From: Lacinutrix mariniflava
GTDB lineage: Bacteria > Bacteroidota > Bacteroidia > Flavobacteriales > Flavobacteriaceae
Assembly (NCBI RefSeq): GCF_001418015.1
Contig: NZ_LIQG01000020.1
Span: 62,001-126,000 of the forward strand
Direction: 5' to 3'
Length of the DNA stretch: 64,000 bases
Under the pieces are notes generated by a model, which did not search any database, was not told the origin of the DNA, and saw only the letters and a program-made list of their open reading frames with translations. Positions within the stretch are counted from its first letter, which is position 1, and each line of letters starts with the position of its first letter. Shown here piece by piece: positions 1-7,529 of this stretch. A program made the position numbers and the translations under genes.

Positions 1-10
1 GGCAACAATA

Positions 11-595
11 ATGAAAAATCCGAACTTCGAAAATATAAATCTGTTTGAATTTCTAAAATCGGAATTCAAAACACGTAAAAAAAGAAAAAGAATTTTCGGA
101 ACAATCTGCTCATTTTTTCAACTGTTCGTTTTTGGAACATTTAATTATCAAACAAAAAAATCGTGGAATGAAATTCACAAATCGATAGAGAATAAACTAT
201 TGAATTTCTATCCTGAACTGAATTGTAAGTTCAATGGAAAAAGACCAACTTTTATCGAATTATTAAAAAATTACGGAACTGAACGAATTGAATTCAAATT
301 TAATAAAGCGCACGTAGCTGTTACGAACGATTCTCTTTACGTTTTCCCATTCGATTCGGCTGAATTGAAAGACCAAGGAGCTTATTATGATATGCTTGAG
401 GAACCATTTCGGATAGTTTATAATACAACAGAGAAAAATGATAAATATTCCGTAATAAGTACTATTTCTGAATTTATATCAATGAAATCTGAAAACGGAA
501 AAACGAATATTGAATTTAAAACAACGGAATTGAATGCTAGAACGGAATTAATATTTGACCAAGAAATTACAGTTGCCAACACCGTATATAATTAA
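11..595 (+). CDS. hypothetical cassette protein, 194 aa
   Basis: Unrecognised protein of cassette 1. The ATG lies ten bases into the window, right behind the cassette core. The N-terminus is basic (TRKKRKR around residues 21-27) and is followed by an aromatic stretch around residues 31-45 that is too polar for a confident membrane segment; no catalytic motif was seen. The reading frame runs into the downstream fold-back repeat, which supplies the last five codons (NTVYN) and the TAA stop. The neighbouring cassette gene at 728 ends in the same five residues for the same reason, so these residues are not evidence of homology. Function unknown; the gene itself is likely real because it fills the cassette. 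Confidence 0.7.
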   Translation: MKNPNFENINLFEFLKSEFKTRKKRKRIFGTICSFFQLFVFGTFNYQTKKSWNEIHKSIENKLLNFYPELNCKFNGKRPTFIELLKNYGTERIEFKFNKAHVAVTNDSLYVFPFDSAELKDQGAYYDMLEEPFRIVYNTTEKNDKYSVISTISEFISMKSENGKTNIEFKTTELNARTELIFDQEITVANTVYN

Positions 596-707
596 TGGCT
601 AGTTTTAGCTTGCTTACGAAAATCTTTGCAGATTTTCTATTCAGTTTTTATTTGCTAAATTAGGTGCTGAAACACGCCACTAATCATATACAAACACGTT
701 GTGTGCA
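572..707 (+). repeat. attC-like site 1
   Basis: Fold-back repeat between cassettes 1 and 2. Left arm GTTGCCAAC (572-580) pairs with the start of cassette 1 (GGCAAC at position 1). A 3-nt spacer follows, then a 16-nt inner arm GTATATAATTAATGGC, a central hairpin GAAAATCT/AGATTTTC, the right inner arm GCCACTAATCATATAC, a 6-nt spacer AAACAC, and the next core GTTGTGTGCA (698-707). Nearly identical to site 6, which makes it the reference for the uninterrupted form of that site. Confidence 0.8.
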
Positions 708-727
708 ATTAACCAAACCAATAAACA

Positions 728-1570
728 TTGAGGAAAAACCTACTATTTTTAGTACTATTAATAATAATTCAATCTTGTCAATCTGACCTTTTGACTGACA
801 ATAAATCTATAATTCAGGAAATTGATAAATTGAATTTTAGTAAAACAACATTTGAAGTTTCCATAGATAATAACGAAAACATAATAGATACGCTTTCAAT
901 TATAAAAACAAAAACGGATAAAAACGGTAAAATGCTTTATGTAATAAAAGAATATTTACCTAAAGTAGATGGAAGCATAATACAACAAAGCTATTTTAGG
1001 AATAATGAAGATTTGTTTTATAGAGAAACTGCTGCAACTGAAGAATTCAAATCAATCTTTCAAACCTTTGTTAATAAAGACAATATGATTGAAAACGCTC
1101 AAATGATAAGTTATACTTCTGAAAATCCCAATGATACAATCTTTATGAAATATGACTATAAATATAATAGCAAAGGAAAAAAAGAAACTTTATTTGTAAC
1201 ATTTGAAAAAGATTCTACGAATTCAATGGACTTTACAAAATACAATGAAAACGAAAAACCTGAATTTAGATATTTAATAATTGATAATGACACATTACAA
1301 AAACTAAAAATGAATTACCTTAATGGAAAAATGGTTGAATCAACATATGAATTCAAAGAACCTTTTAGAATCAAAATTTCCACTTATGATAATAACGAAA
1401 AAATAAAATCTGAAGTACAATATTTAAAAGTAAATGACACTATAAAAAAAGTATCGGAATCAACTTTTAATTATACTAAAAACACAGAATTAATAATTAC
1501 GAAAAGCATTTTGAAAGACACTATAACAAAAACGAAAAAAATAACTGCACACAACACCGTGTATAATTAA
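728..1570 (+). CDS. cassette lipoprotein of unknown function
   Basis: 280 aa. The start is TTG at 728: a lipoprotein signal follows at once (basic MRKN, hydrophobic core, then IIQSC with Cys at residue 17) and no ATG is close by, so the TTG start is well supported. After the signal the protein is rich in Asn, Lys, Glu and Thr. It contains repeated short beta-like segments resembling the YD-type repeats of Bacteroidota surface proteins, but I cannot name a family. Probably anchored in a membrane and facing periplasm or surface. It is the only gene of cassette 2. Its last residues (NTVYN) and stop are encoded by the next attC-like repeat, as for the gene at 11-595. Confidence 0.75.
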   Translation: MRKNLLFLVLLIIIQSCQSDLLTDNKSIIQEIDKLNFSKTTFEVSIDNNENIIDTLSIIKTKTDKNGKMLYVIKEYLPKVDGSIIQQSYFRNNEDLFYRETAATEEFKSIFQTFVNKDNMIENAQMISYTSENPNDTIFMKYDYKYNSKGKKETLFVTFEKDSTNSMDFTKYNENEKPEFRYLIIDNDTLQKLKMNYLNGKMVESTYEFKEPFRIKISTYDNNEKIKSEVQYLKVNDTIKKVSESTFNYTKNTELIITKSILKDTITKTKKITAHNTVYN

Positions 1571-1683
1571 TTGCTGGTTTTAGCCAATTTACGAAAGTCC
1601 TCGCGGACTTTCTATCTGTGATTTATTTACTAACTTTAGTGCTTAAAACACGCAACTAATCATACACAACAACGTTGTAAAAC
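1546..1683 (+). repeat. attC-like site 2
   Basis: Left arm TGCACACAAC (1546-1555) is the exact reverse complement of the start of cassette 2 (GTTGTGTGCA, 698-707). Inner arms GTGTATAATTAATTGC and GCAACTAATCATACAC pair except at two A.C positions. The central hairpin is GAAAGTCC/GGACTTTC. Right spacer AACAAC, then core GTTGTAAAAC of cassette 3 (1674-1683). Confidence 0.8.
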
Positions 1684-1697
1684 ATTTAGACCAACCA

Positions 1698-2192
1698 TTG
1701 AACATAGAAGTAGACGATAGAGAAATAGTTCCTTTAAACGAATTTGAATTAGGCTGGAGATTTGAAAAAACTCATAGTCCTAATATTTCTGAATCTGAAA
1801 AGAAACAAATTCAACCAGTTTCTGAAATGGAATCGAAAAGACTGAATAAGGTCATTGACTATTTCGAACAGGAATATAATTTAAGAGAAAAATTTACTCA
1901 AACGGATTGGATAAGTGCGAATGCAGAAAGTGATGAGAAAATTGAGCGGTTTAGAAACCAACTCGAATTGACTTTGGAAAAATGGGACGAAGAAATAATA
2001 ATAACTTGGCATCGGAACATTACGCTGAAAACAACGAAAGAAATATTTATAAAATATTGGACTGATTTTTTATATCCGAGTTCTGATGATGTAACTCTGA
2101 TTTCGGAAAAAACGAATTGGGTAATGTTTTACCGACATTTTGAAGTGGCAAATATTTGGACTAAAACATCTGAATATTTAAAAGCGGAATAA
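1698..2192 (+). CDS. hypothetical cassette protein, 164 aa
   Basis: Soluble acidic protein, no signal or membrane segment. The start is TTG at 1698, 14 bases after the cassette core; the next in-frame ATG would remove about 43 residues, so TTG is preferred. The C-terminal half is rich in Trp and Tyr and holds a WTDFLYPSSDD-type segment around residues 118-128 followed by a WVMFYRHFE segment. This layout recalls small uncharacterised domain families common in mobile arrays, but I cannot assign one. Sole gene of cassette 3; it stops 5 bp before the next repeat arm. A function in defence or immunity would be speculation. Confidence 0.65.
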   Translation: MNIEVDDREIVPLNEFELGWRFEKTHSPNISESEKKQIQPVSEMESKRLNKVIDYFEQEYNLREKFTQTDWISANAESDEKIERFRNQLELTLEKWDEEIIITWHRNITLKTTKEIFIKYWTDFLYPSSDDVTLISEKTNWVMFYRHFEVANIWTKTSEYLKAE

Positions 2193-2196
2193 AAAC

Positions 2197-2334
2197 GTTT
2201 TACAACACAGTATAAAAATAATTGCTATTTTAGGCTTAAACAAAGGTCGTTGCGCTTTTGTTACGTCTGATTTTCCTGCGGAAAATCCTCGCACACAAAA
2301 CCGCAACTATTCTTATACATAAACGTTGTAAACA
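2197..2334 (+). repeat. attC-like site 3 (variant subtype)
   Basis: Left arm GTTTTACAAC (2197-2206) matches the start of cassette 3 (GTTGTAAAAC, 1674-1683). Inner arms GTATAAAAATAATTGC and GCAACTATTCTTATAC differ from the common type on both sides in a compensating way. The central hairpin is TTTTCC/GGAAAA. Spacers are 3 nt (ACA) and 6 nt (ATAAAC). Next core GTTGTAAACA at 2325-2334. Confidence 0.75.
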
Positions 2335-2338
2335 ATTT

Positions 2339-2929
2339 ATGAAAATCGAGAAAATCATAATAATTTTAGTTCTGATTTTAACATTTAGTTGTCAAAAAGG
2401 AAAGAAACCATCGGAAACAAAAACTGATTCAAAAATTGAACTTGAAAATCAAAATTCAGATACCGAATCGAATTCTGAAAATAATGAGAATATAAAACCC
2501 CACTCTGAAAGTGTGACTTTTCGAAACATTACGGACCTGGAAAAATATAAAGGATTTGAAAAAGTAAGCGGAGAAGTATTGTCAAGGTCTGACAAAGCTT
2601 TAGTTTACATACAAAAAGACAGTTTAAAAGTTTTGATATTGGAAAGAATAATCAAAAACTCATCACCTAAGCCTAATTATTCAATATTAGATGAAGTTAC
2701 TTTCATCAGCAAAAACTCTGAAAACTATATTGCTTTAACTTCGTGCGAATTAATTGAAAATTCTCAAAATGAGATTATTTTCAGCCTTGTCGAAGATGAA
2801 GATGAAGATGTTGAATACTTTAAAACAATACTAAAATCTTGGGTTATAGATTTAGACAAAGAGGTTTTCAAGGAAATTGAATCAAAAGATGTCAAATGCA
2901 ATAACATACATTATGGCTACGACGGATAA
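2339..2929 (+). CDS. cassette lipoprotein of unknown function
   Basis: 196 aa from the ATG at 2339. An upstream in-frame ATG at 2258 lies inside the attC-like repeat and is rejected because the lipoprotein signal begins at 2339: MKIEK, a run of Ile/Leu/Val, then TFSC with Cys at residue 19. A Glu/Ser/Asn-rich linker follows (about residues 22-60), then a compact domain with alternating beta segments and an acidic patch near residues 155-165. No family recognised. It shares its cassette with the lipoprotein gene at 2913, which overlaps its 3' end by 17 bp, so the two are probably translated together and may form an exporter/partner or immunity pair; that is inference. Confidence 0.75.
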   Translation: MKIEKIIIILVLILTFSCQKGKKPSETKTDSKIELENQNSDTESNSENNENIKPHSESVTFRNITDLEKYKGFEKVSGEVLSRSDKALVYIQKDSLKVLILERIIKNSSPKPNYSILDEVTFISKNSENYIALTSCELIENSQNEIIFSLVEDEDEDVEYFKTILKSWVIDLDKEVFKEIESKDVKCNNIHYGYDG

Positions 2930-3272
2930 AATAGTTGCTTTATTTCTAACTTTTAGTTTTTTAACTATTAGTTGTAATCAAAATCAGGATTCTAAATTTG
3001 AATTTAAACAATGGCATAAATCGGCTAACAGAAGTCCTTTATCCTCTACAATTTACCCTTATTTAGAATGGAATCAGGCTATGAATATAAAACTCGGTTT
3101 GACTGAAAAAAATGCGGAATTTGATTTCCAATATTATCATCATCCTGTAAATGCCATTATATTTACGAAATCACCGAAAAATGAAAATTATGAAATCGCT
3201 CTTAAACTATCTAAAGATAAAACTGAAGTGATTGATATAAGTTTTTTAAAATTGAAATCAGTAACTGAATAA
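2913..3272 (+). CDS. small cassette lipoprotein, 119 aa
   Basis: Second gene of cassette 4, overlapping the end of the preceding gene by 17 bp. The ATG at 2913 is chosen over an upstream ATG at 2877 because the lipoprotein signal starts there: MATTDK, a hydrophobic Phe/Leu stretch and TISC with Cys near residue 21. The mature part is about 98 aa with aromatic residues in the middle and no recognised motif. Two lipoproteins in one cassette moving together suggests they act as a pair, but nothing in the sequence shows how. Function unknown. Confidence 0.7.
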   Translation: MATTDKIVALFLTFSFLTISCNQNQDSKFEFKQWHKSANRSPLSSTIYPYLEWNQAMNIKLGLTEKNAEFDFQYYHHPVNAIIFTKSPKNENYEIALKLSKDKTEVIDISFLKLKSVTE

Positions 3273-3277
3273 AAAAC

Positions 3278-3417
3278 TGTTTACAACACCGTATATAATT
3301 TATTGCTGGCTTTTCGCCTACTTACGAAAGTCCTCGCGGACTTTCTTGGTTGGTAATTATTTACTAAATTAGTTGCTTGAAACACGCAACAAACCATATA
3401 CAACAACGTTGGGCGTA
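3278..3417 (+). repeat. attC-like site 4
   Basis: Left arm TGTTTACAAC (3278-3287) matches the start of cassette 4 (GTTGTAAACA, 2325-2334). Inner arms GTATATAATTTATTGC and GCAACAAACCATATAC. Central hairpin GAAAGTCC/GGACTTTC with loop TCGC. Right spacer AACAAC, then core GTTGGGCGTA of cassette 5 (3408-3417). Confidence 0.8.
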
Positions 3418-3427
3418 ATATAACGAA

Positions 3428-4072
3428 ATGATAGAACCAAAATACACTGAAGGGAAATTAATAGAATTTAAACTTAAATTTGAGGAATTAACAAAGACTA
3501 TAAAAGTCAAATCATATTATGCTGTTAAGAATTCAGATTCAAATGATAATTACGCAGGTAAAATTATTGAGAATTACCGACAGAAAGTTCGAGATACACC
3601 TGAATCTGCTACTGAATATTATAATTCAAAAATTGAGGTAATAAACAGCTTTATCGATAAATTAGAGGATAAGTCTTCGAATAAATATGATTATGTACAA
3701 TTATTTCTACCATCAGATGAGAATAGGAATGAATTATTAACTAATTTTTCTAATAAACATTTTAATTCAGAAAATGATTTCTCAACAAGTTTTTATAAAA
3801 AAAAGAACACGAGCATCGTTGGTTTAAACTGTGATGATGCAAATAACCTATTTACCTATGAAGAGCCAATTAATTTAAATAATCCACTTAAATCTATACT
3901 TCTCATTGACGATACGATTGATACAGGATGTACTATTAAAATATTTCTTAAAAAACTATATGAATTAAATATTTTTGATAAAGAAACAGAAATTAATGCT
4001 TTTATAATTTACAATAACTATAAAGCAGAAAAAATGACAAATCCAATGGATCTTTTGAGAAAAATGAAATAA
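3428..4072 (+). CDS. phosphoribosyltransferase-like cassette protein
   Basis: 214 aa, cytosolic, ATG at 3428. The centre holds SILLIDDTIDTGCT (near residue 158), which fits the PRPP-binding signature of type I phosphoribosyltransferases: four hydrophobic residues, DD, then TxxTGxT, here with Cys before the last Thr. Upstream are beta-alpha stretches and a charged segment; downstream the chain ends after about 45 residues, shorter than in most PRTases. It may be a PRTase-like regulatory or nucleotide-processing domain rather than a housekeeping enzyme; the substrate cannot be told. It is alone in cassette 5 and stops 4 bp before the repeat arm. The family assignment rests on the single motif. 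Confidence 0.6.
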   Translation: MIEPKYTEGKLIEFKLKFEELTKTIKVKSYYAVKNSDSNDNYAGKIIENYRQKVRDTPESATEYYNSKIEVINSFIDKLEDKSSNKYDYVQLFLPSDENRNELLTNFSNKHFNSENDFSTSFYKKKNTSIVGLNCDDANNLFTYEEPINLNNPLKSILLIDDTIDTGCTIKIFLKKLYELNIFDKETEINAFIIYNNYKAEKMTNPMDLLRKMK

Positions 4073-4076
4073 ATAC

Positions 4077-4215
4077 TACGCCCAACACCGTGTATAATTA
4101 ATTGCTGGTTTTAGCTCACTTGGGAAATTCCTTCGGAATTTCACCGTTCGTGCTTTATTTAGTAAATTCACTACTTAAACAACGCAACTAATCATACACA
4201 ACAACGTTATCTATA
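4077..4215 (+). repeat. attC-like site 5
   Basis: Left arm TACGCCCAAC (4077-4086) matches the start of cassette 5 (GTTGGGCGTA, 3408-3417). Inner arms GTGTATAATTAATTGC and GCAACTAATCATACAC. The central hairpin is GAAATTCC/GGAATTTC, changed on both sides compared with site 4. Right spacer AACAAC, then core GTTATCTATA of cassette 6 (4206-4215). Confidence 0.8.
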
Positions 4216-4557
4216 AGTTACTCACCAATAAAAATTATTGGAAAATCTATAAGTCTGAACTTCCAACAAGGAAATAATCACTCAGATGAAAAATGTAATC
4301 TGAAAAACGTTACGGATTGGATTCTGTTTGATTTTATAAACTAAGAGAATTTTAGATCAAAAAGATCAATAAAGTAAACCAAGATTGAAAAGCTTGCGTT
4401 TATCGTTACGACTGAATTACACGCAGAAAAACCAATCTGAGCTAATCTGGACAGTAGAAACGTATCATTGCGCTTAAACCCTTGCTAAAATCAGAATTCC
4501 TAAATTATATTTATATAAAAATTTAAACATCTGAACTCTGGATAACTAGGAAAAGAC
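4216..4557 (+). other. ORF-less cassette 6
   Basis: About 340 bp bounded by the matching ends GTTATCTATA (4206) and TATAGATAAC (4559), with no open frame of note on either strand. It contains TTACGACTGA followed shortly by CACGCA (about 4406-4425), a combination also present in the other ORF-less cassette (8398-8420). It may encode a small RNA or carry a regulatory sequence; a decayed gene is also possible. Confidence 0.5.
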
Positions 4558-4719
4558 CTATAGATAACAACGTATATAATTAATGGCTAGTTTTAGCTTG
4601 CTTACGAAAATCTTTGCAGATTTTCTATTCGGTTTTTATTTACTAAATTAGGTGCTGAAACACGCCACTAATCATATACGTATTCCAAGATCAATTCCTA
4701 ATAAATATTCTGTTTTTTT

Positions 4720-5712
4720 TTAAGCTACATGTTGTTGAAGAACCACATAAGGTGTTCCTCTTTTTACAACTGCAAAAGCTCTTGCAATTAATTTGTTTCT
4801 AACATTGTTTATCGCTAACATTTTATCCTTTCCTTCTGCTACTTTTCGTTTGTAATATTGTCTTAGTTCACTATCATGTTGGATTGCAGAAACACTAGCC
4901 ATACTTAATAAACTTTTCATTTTTCTATCTCCTAAATAATGACACTGTTTTCGCTTATAGATACTAGTTCCAGAGCGATGCTCGAATGGTGCTGTGCCAC
5001 AATAACTCGAAAATGCACGCCAACTAGCAAAGCGTGTAAAGTTTCCTGTGTGGTAAATTAATTGACTCGCAACCACTAATCCTACTCCTTTTAAGCTCGA
5101 TAGTAATTCATAATTCTTTTGCATAGAATCATCTTCAGAAATAATTTCTTTTATTCTATCCTCTACCGCTTTTACTTGCTTAGATAAATAGTCTATACTA
5201 CGTTTTAAGCTTATGCATCCAGAGTCTGTAGTTGGACTAGATAAAAGCACTTTCATTTCTTTTAAAGTACCTTTAAGTCCTGCATTATTTCTAACCAATT
5301 GATCGCGCAATGCTAACAAGCGCCCAAGCTCTAAATGAGACATGCTTTTTACAGTACTTGGCGCCAACTCTTCTCTATAGAGCCAAGCATAACGTGCTAT
5401 TAAAGCCGCATCCAACTTGTCTGTCTTTTCTTTTACAATTCCGGACGAACGTTTTATTTTTAACGGACTTTCTTCTACAAAAACTATAGATTCACTAGCT
5501 AAATAAAGAGCTAATTTTAAGGAGTAATAGCCTGTATTCTCAAAACAATAAAAAACATCACTATCTTTACTGTACTTCGAAACCCATTTTAAAAGACTTT
5601 TGTAGCCTACTACATCATTAATAAACTCCTTGTGTACTTCGGCTTGATAACAAAAGGCATCTATTGTTTTTTTTGATACATCGATTCCTACGACTTCTTT
5701 GTAATTTTTCAT
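4720..5712 (-). CDS. IS110-family transposase (DEDD recombinase)
   Basis: 330 aa, the normal length for the family. The N-terminal RuvC-like DEDD domain has Asp11 (GIDVSKK), Glu58 (CFENTGYY), Asp98 and Asp101 (KTDKLDA). A coiled middle part around residues 125-195 leads to the Transposase_20 domain, which opens with the SLKGVG motif near residue 204 and has the conserved serine at about 247 in a GTAPFEHRSG motif. All catalytic positions are present, so the enzyme should be active. The family excises and inserts circular elements with guidance from an RNA made from the element's own non-coding end. The gene points against the cassette genes around it. Confidence 0.9.
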   Translation of the reverse strand: MKNYKEVVGIDVSKKTIDAFCYQAEVHKEFINDVVGYKSLLKWVSKYSKDSDVFYCFENTGYYSLKLALYLASESIVFVEESPLKIKRSSGIVKEKTDKLDAALIARYAWLYREELAPSTVKSMSHLELGRLLALRDQLVRNNAGLKGTLKEMKVLLSSPTTDSGCISLKRSIDYLSKQVKAVEDRIKEIISEDDSMQKNYELLSSLKGVGLVVASQLIYHTGNFTRFASWRAFSSYCGTAPFEHRSGTSIYKRKQCHYLGDRKMKSLLSMASVSAIQHDSELRQYYKRKVAEGKDKMLAINNVRNKLIARAFAVVKRGTPYVVLQQHVA

Positions 5713-5880
5713 ATTTTTACAATTAGAGTGAATAAATTTGTTGCGTTAACTACTTCCTTTATCGGGAGATCTTCACTCCTGGTATTCCAAATGGTTCTTG
5801 GCAACTATATAGAAAGAGAGGACTCGTACGTGTAAGGGAGCGTTATTCTAAAACACGTTATAGTTCTCCTCTTTTTCTAT
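5713..5880 (-). ncRNA. candidate bridge RNA of the IS110 element
   Basis: Non-coding end upstream of the transposase, where IS110-group bridge RNAs are encoded. A stem formed by AGAAAGAGAGGA (about 5811) and TCCTCTTTTTCT (ending 5880) encloses a loop carrying AAACACGTT (about 5852-5860), identical to nine bases of target just right of the insertion (5907-5915). A second segment GTATTCCAA (5782-5790), beside a CCAA/TTGG hairpin, is identical to the element's other terminus (4680-4688). A minus-strand RNA would thus pair with the right side of both target and donor. The two left-side guides are not clear. RNA ends are not known. Confidence 0.5.
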
Positions 5881-5977
5881 CTAAAGATATTTATTACAAA
5901 CTAAAGAAACACGTTGGTGGTTAATTTTCGGGCTAACCATCATTTTTTTTACTAACTTTAAAAACCTGTTTGTACTT

Positions 5978-7516
5978 ATGAAAAAACAAAAAATCAAAAC
6001 CTTTCTAAAATTCGGAACTCTCCTGTTCGGAATATCCTTGTTCCTCGTTGCCTGCCAAAAAGACGACGATTTACAAACAAATTCTAATCTATTCCCTAAA
6101 AAATACTCTCCTTTTTCTATCACTAAAATTGGAGAATCTGAAATATTAAAAAACAAAGTATTAAGCAATAAACTTAATAAATTAAACACAACGATTAATC
6201 AAAACAGAACTGCTTCCATACAAAATAAAACGGTCTATTCTAGCGAATACGATTTTTATATAGATACAGAACAAGCTAACTTTATTCAAATAGATAGCAC
6301 TTATCATTCCTATACTTTTACTATTAAAAGAGATTATGCTACATCTATAATAGAAAACCTATTAGTTTCCCTACAACAAGATGGAAGCTATAAAATGCTA
6401 TTTGTAACTTACAATACAACGGCTCAAGAAAAACTTGATATTATTAATGATATTAATGTAGATTTAATTGATAAAGTTCAATATACAATTATTGATGATG
6501 ATATTTTAATGTCTAATATTTTCAGTAAAGATATTGCTGGTGGTGACTGTGTCGTAATTGGTATTGGCGAATGTAGTAATGGTTTTAGTCATGACCATGA
6601 ATCTACATCGTTTTGTGATGGTTATACGGCATTAGCTATTAACCTTGATTGCGCTAGTGGTGGCGGTGGTGGAACTCCCAGCTATGATGGAGTTCAAATC
6701 CCTGATTACGGAAACCCTAGCACCGGAAACAATGGACATGGAGGTGCTGGTGGCACTGGCAACACAACAAATCCAAATATTACTGTACCAACACCTTGTA
6801 CTAGAGATTGTCCTGAAAAATTTGATTATATTGATGTGAAAAATTGTGAGGAATTACACAAATTCAGCTCTTCTGCTTATGCTCAAAATGAATTTATAGC
6901 TTTAAAAAATTGGGTAAACGAAGATAAAGAAAAAGGATATTTCGTTAAAGCAAGTCCAACAGCAGCACCTAATTTTAGCACTCAATATGGAGAATCTCCA
7001 AGTCTTGATGATTGCACAGAAATAAAAGTACCATATAGTATTCGTGGAACAACCTATGCTATAATGCATGTACACCCAACAGGATGCAATGAAGGCACCT
7101 ATGGCATGTTTGGAATTGGTGATTTAAGAAACCTGTATTTAACTTCACAATATTACAGTCCAAGTTTAGTCCCAGAAGTTGGTAGCGACCCATCTATTTA
7201 TGCTATTTATATGACAGTTGCCGAATATCATTATGCAATAAAAATTAATGACCCGACGAAATTAGCTAATTTAAGTACTATTTTTAGTAATAAAGAAGAT
7301 AGAGAAAACTTTAGTACAAAGCTTGCGGATTTATATAAAGAAACTAATAATAGTCAAACTTTATTAGAGAAAGCTCTATTAAAATTTATGAATGAGACTT
7401 ATAATTTAGGCATTTCTTTATACAGAACTAGTCATGATGATATTCAAGTAGGTTCTTCAAACTGGAAACGATTAACTTTAAATAATAACGATATAGTCTT
7501 AAAAGACTGTAATTAA
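5978..7516 (+). CDS. cassette lipoprotein with JAMM-like HxH...D motif
   Basis: 512 aa. Lipoprotein signal with LVAC and Cys near residue 27, followed by an acidic DDD stretch. The N-terminal 190 residues look like a beta-rich adhesion or processing region. A Gly/Asn-rich linker with Cys residues lies near 220-270. The C-terminal part contains AIMHVHPTG (about residue 367) and, 16 residues after the second His, GIGDL. HxH with a downstream Asp resembles the JAB/JAMM metal site, and HVHP segments of this kind occur in flavobacterial secreted proteins. Protease or deubiquitinase-like activity is only a possibility. First gene of cassette 7, followed after 13 bp by a second lipoprotein-like gene. 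Confidence 0.65.
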   Translation: MKKQKIKTFLKFGTLLFGISLFLVACQKDDDLQTNSNLFPKKYSPFSITKIGESEILKNKVLSNKLNKLNTTINQNRTASIQNKTVYSSEYDFYIDTEQANFIQIDSTYHSYTFTIKRDYATSIIENLLVSLQQDGSYKMLFVTYNTTAQEKLDIINDINVDLIDKVQYTIIDDDILMSNIFSKDIAGGDCVVIGIGECSNGFSHDHESTSFCDGYTALAINLDCASGGGGGTPSYDGVQIPDYGNPSTGNNGHGGAGGTGNTTNPNITVPTPCTRDCPEKFDYIDVKNCEELHKFSSSAYAQNEFIALKNWVNEDKEKGYFVKASPTAAPNFSTQYGESPSLDDCTEIKVPYSIRGTTYAIMHVHPTGCNEGTYGMFGIGDLRNLYLTSQYYSPSLVPEVGSDPSIYAIYMTVAEYHYAIKINDPTKLANLSTIFSNKEDRENFSTKLADLYKETNNSQTLLEKALLKFMNETYNLGISLYRTSHDDIQVGSSNWKRLTLNNNDIVLKDCN

Positions 7517-7529
7517 AATTAAATATAAT

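Larger units (their letters stand above)
4680..5906 (-). mobile_element. IS110-family insertion sequence (1227 bp)
   Basis: The ends are inferred by comparing the interrupted attC-like site 6 with intact site 1: flanks CATATAC and AAACACGTTG are contiguous there. No terminal inverted repeats and no target duplication are visible, which is normal for the family. Content: transposase on the minus strand, 40 bp of non-coding DNA at its 3' side, and 194 bp of non-coding DNA at its 5' side. IS110-family elements of the IS1111-attC type are known to target integron attC sites, so the insertion site fits the attC reading. Confidence 0.8.
4558..5923 (+). repeat. attC-like site 6, split by an IS110 element
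   Basis: The left part (4558-4679) runs from CTATAGATAAC through GTATATAATTAATGGC, hairpin GAAAATCT/AGATTTTC and GCCACTAATCATATAC. The right part resumes at 5907 with the 6-nt spacer AAACAC and core GTTGGTGGTTA (5913-5923), which pairs, with one bulge, with TAACCACAAC at 8169. Site 1 shows the same sequence uninterrupted, so the insertion lies exactly between the right inner arm and the spacer. Confidence 0.8.

Noticed and set aside
2258-2338. N-terminal extension of the lipoprotein gene at 2339
   Set aside because: The extension is encoded by the attC-like repeat and would bury the lipoprotein signal.
4680-5790. GTATTCCAA at 4680 and 5782 as a 9-bp target duplication defining the IS ends
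   Set aside because: Comparison with intact site 1 places the right end at 5906, since AAACACGTTG resumes at 5907. The inner copy is better read as a donor guide in the RNA.
6645-6839. Small + strand frame inside the 512-aa lipoprotein gene
   Set aside because: Out-of-frame shadow of the Gly-rich linker; no independent support.
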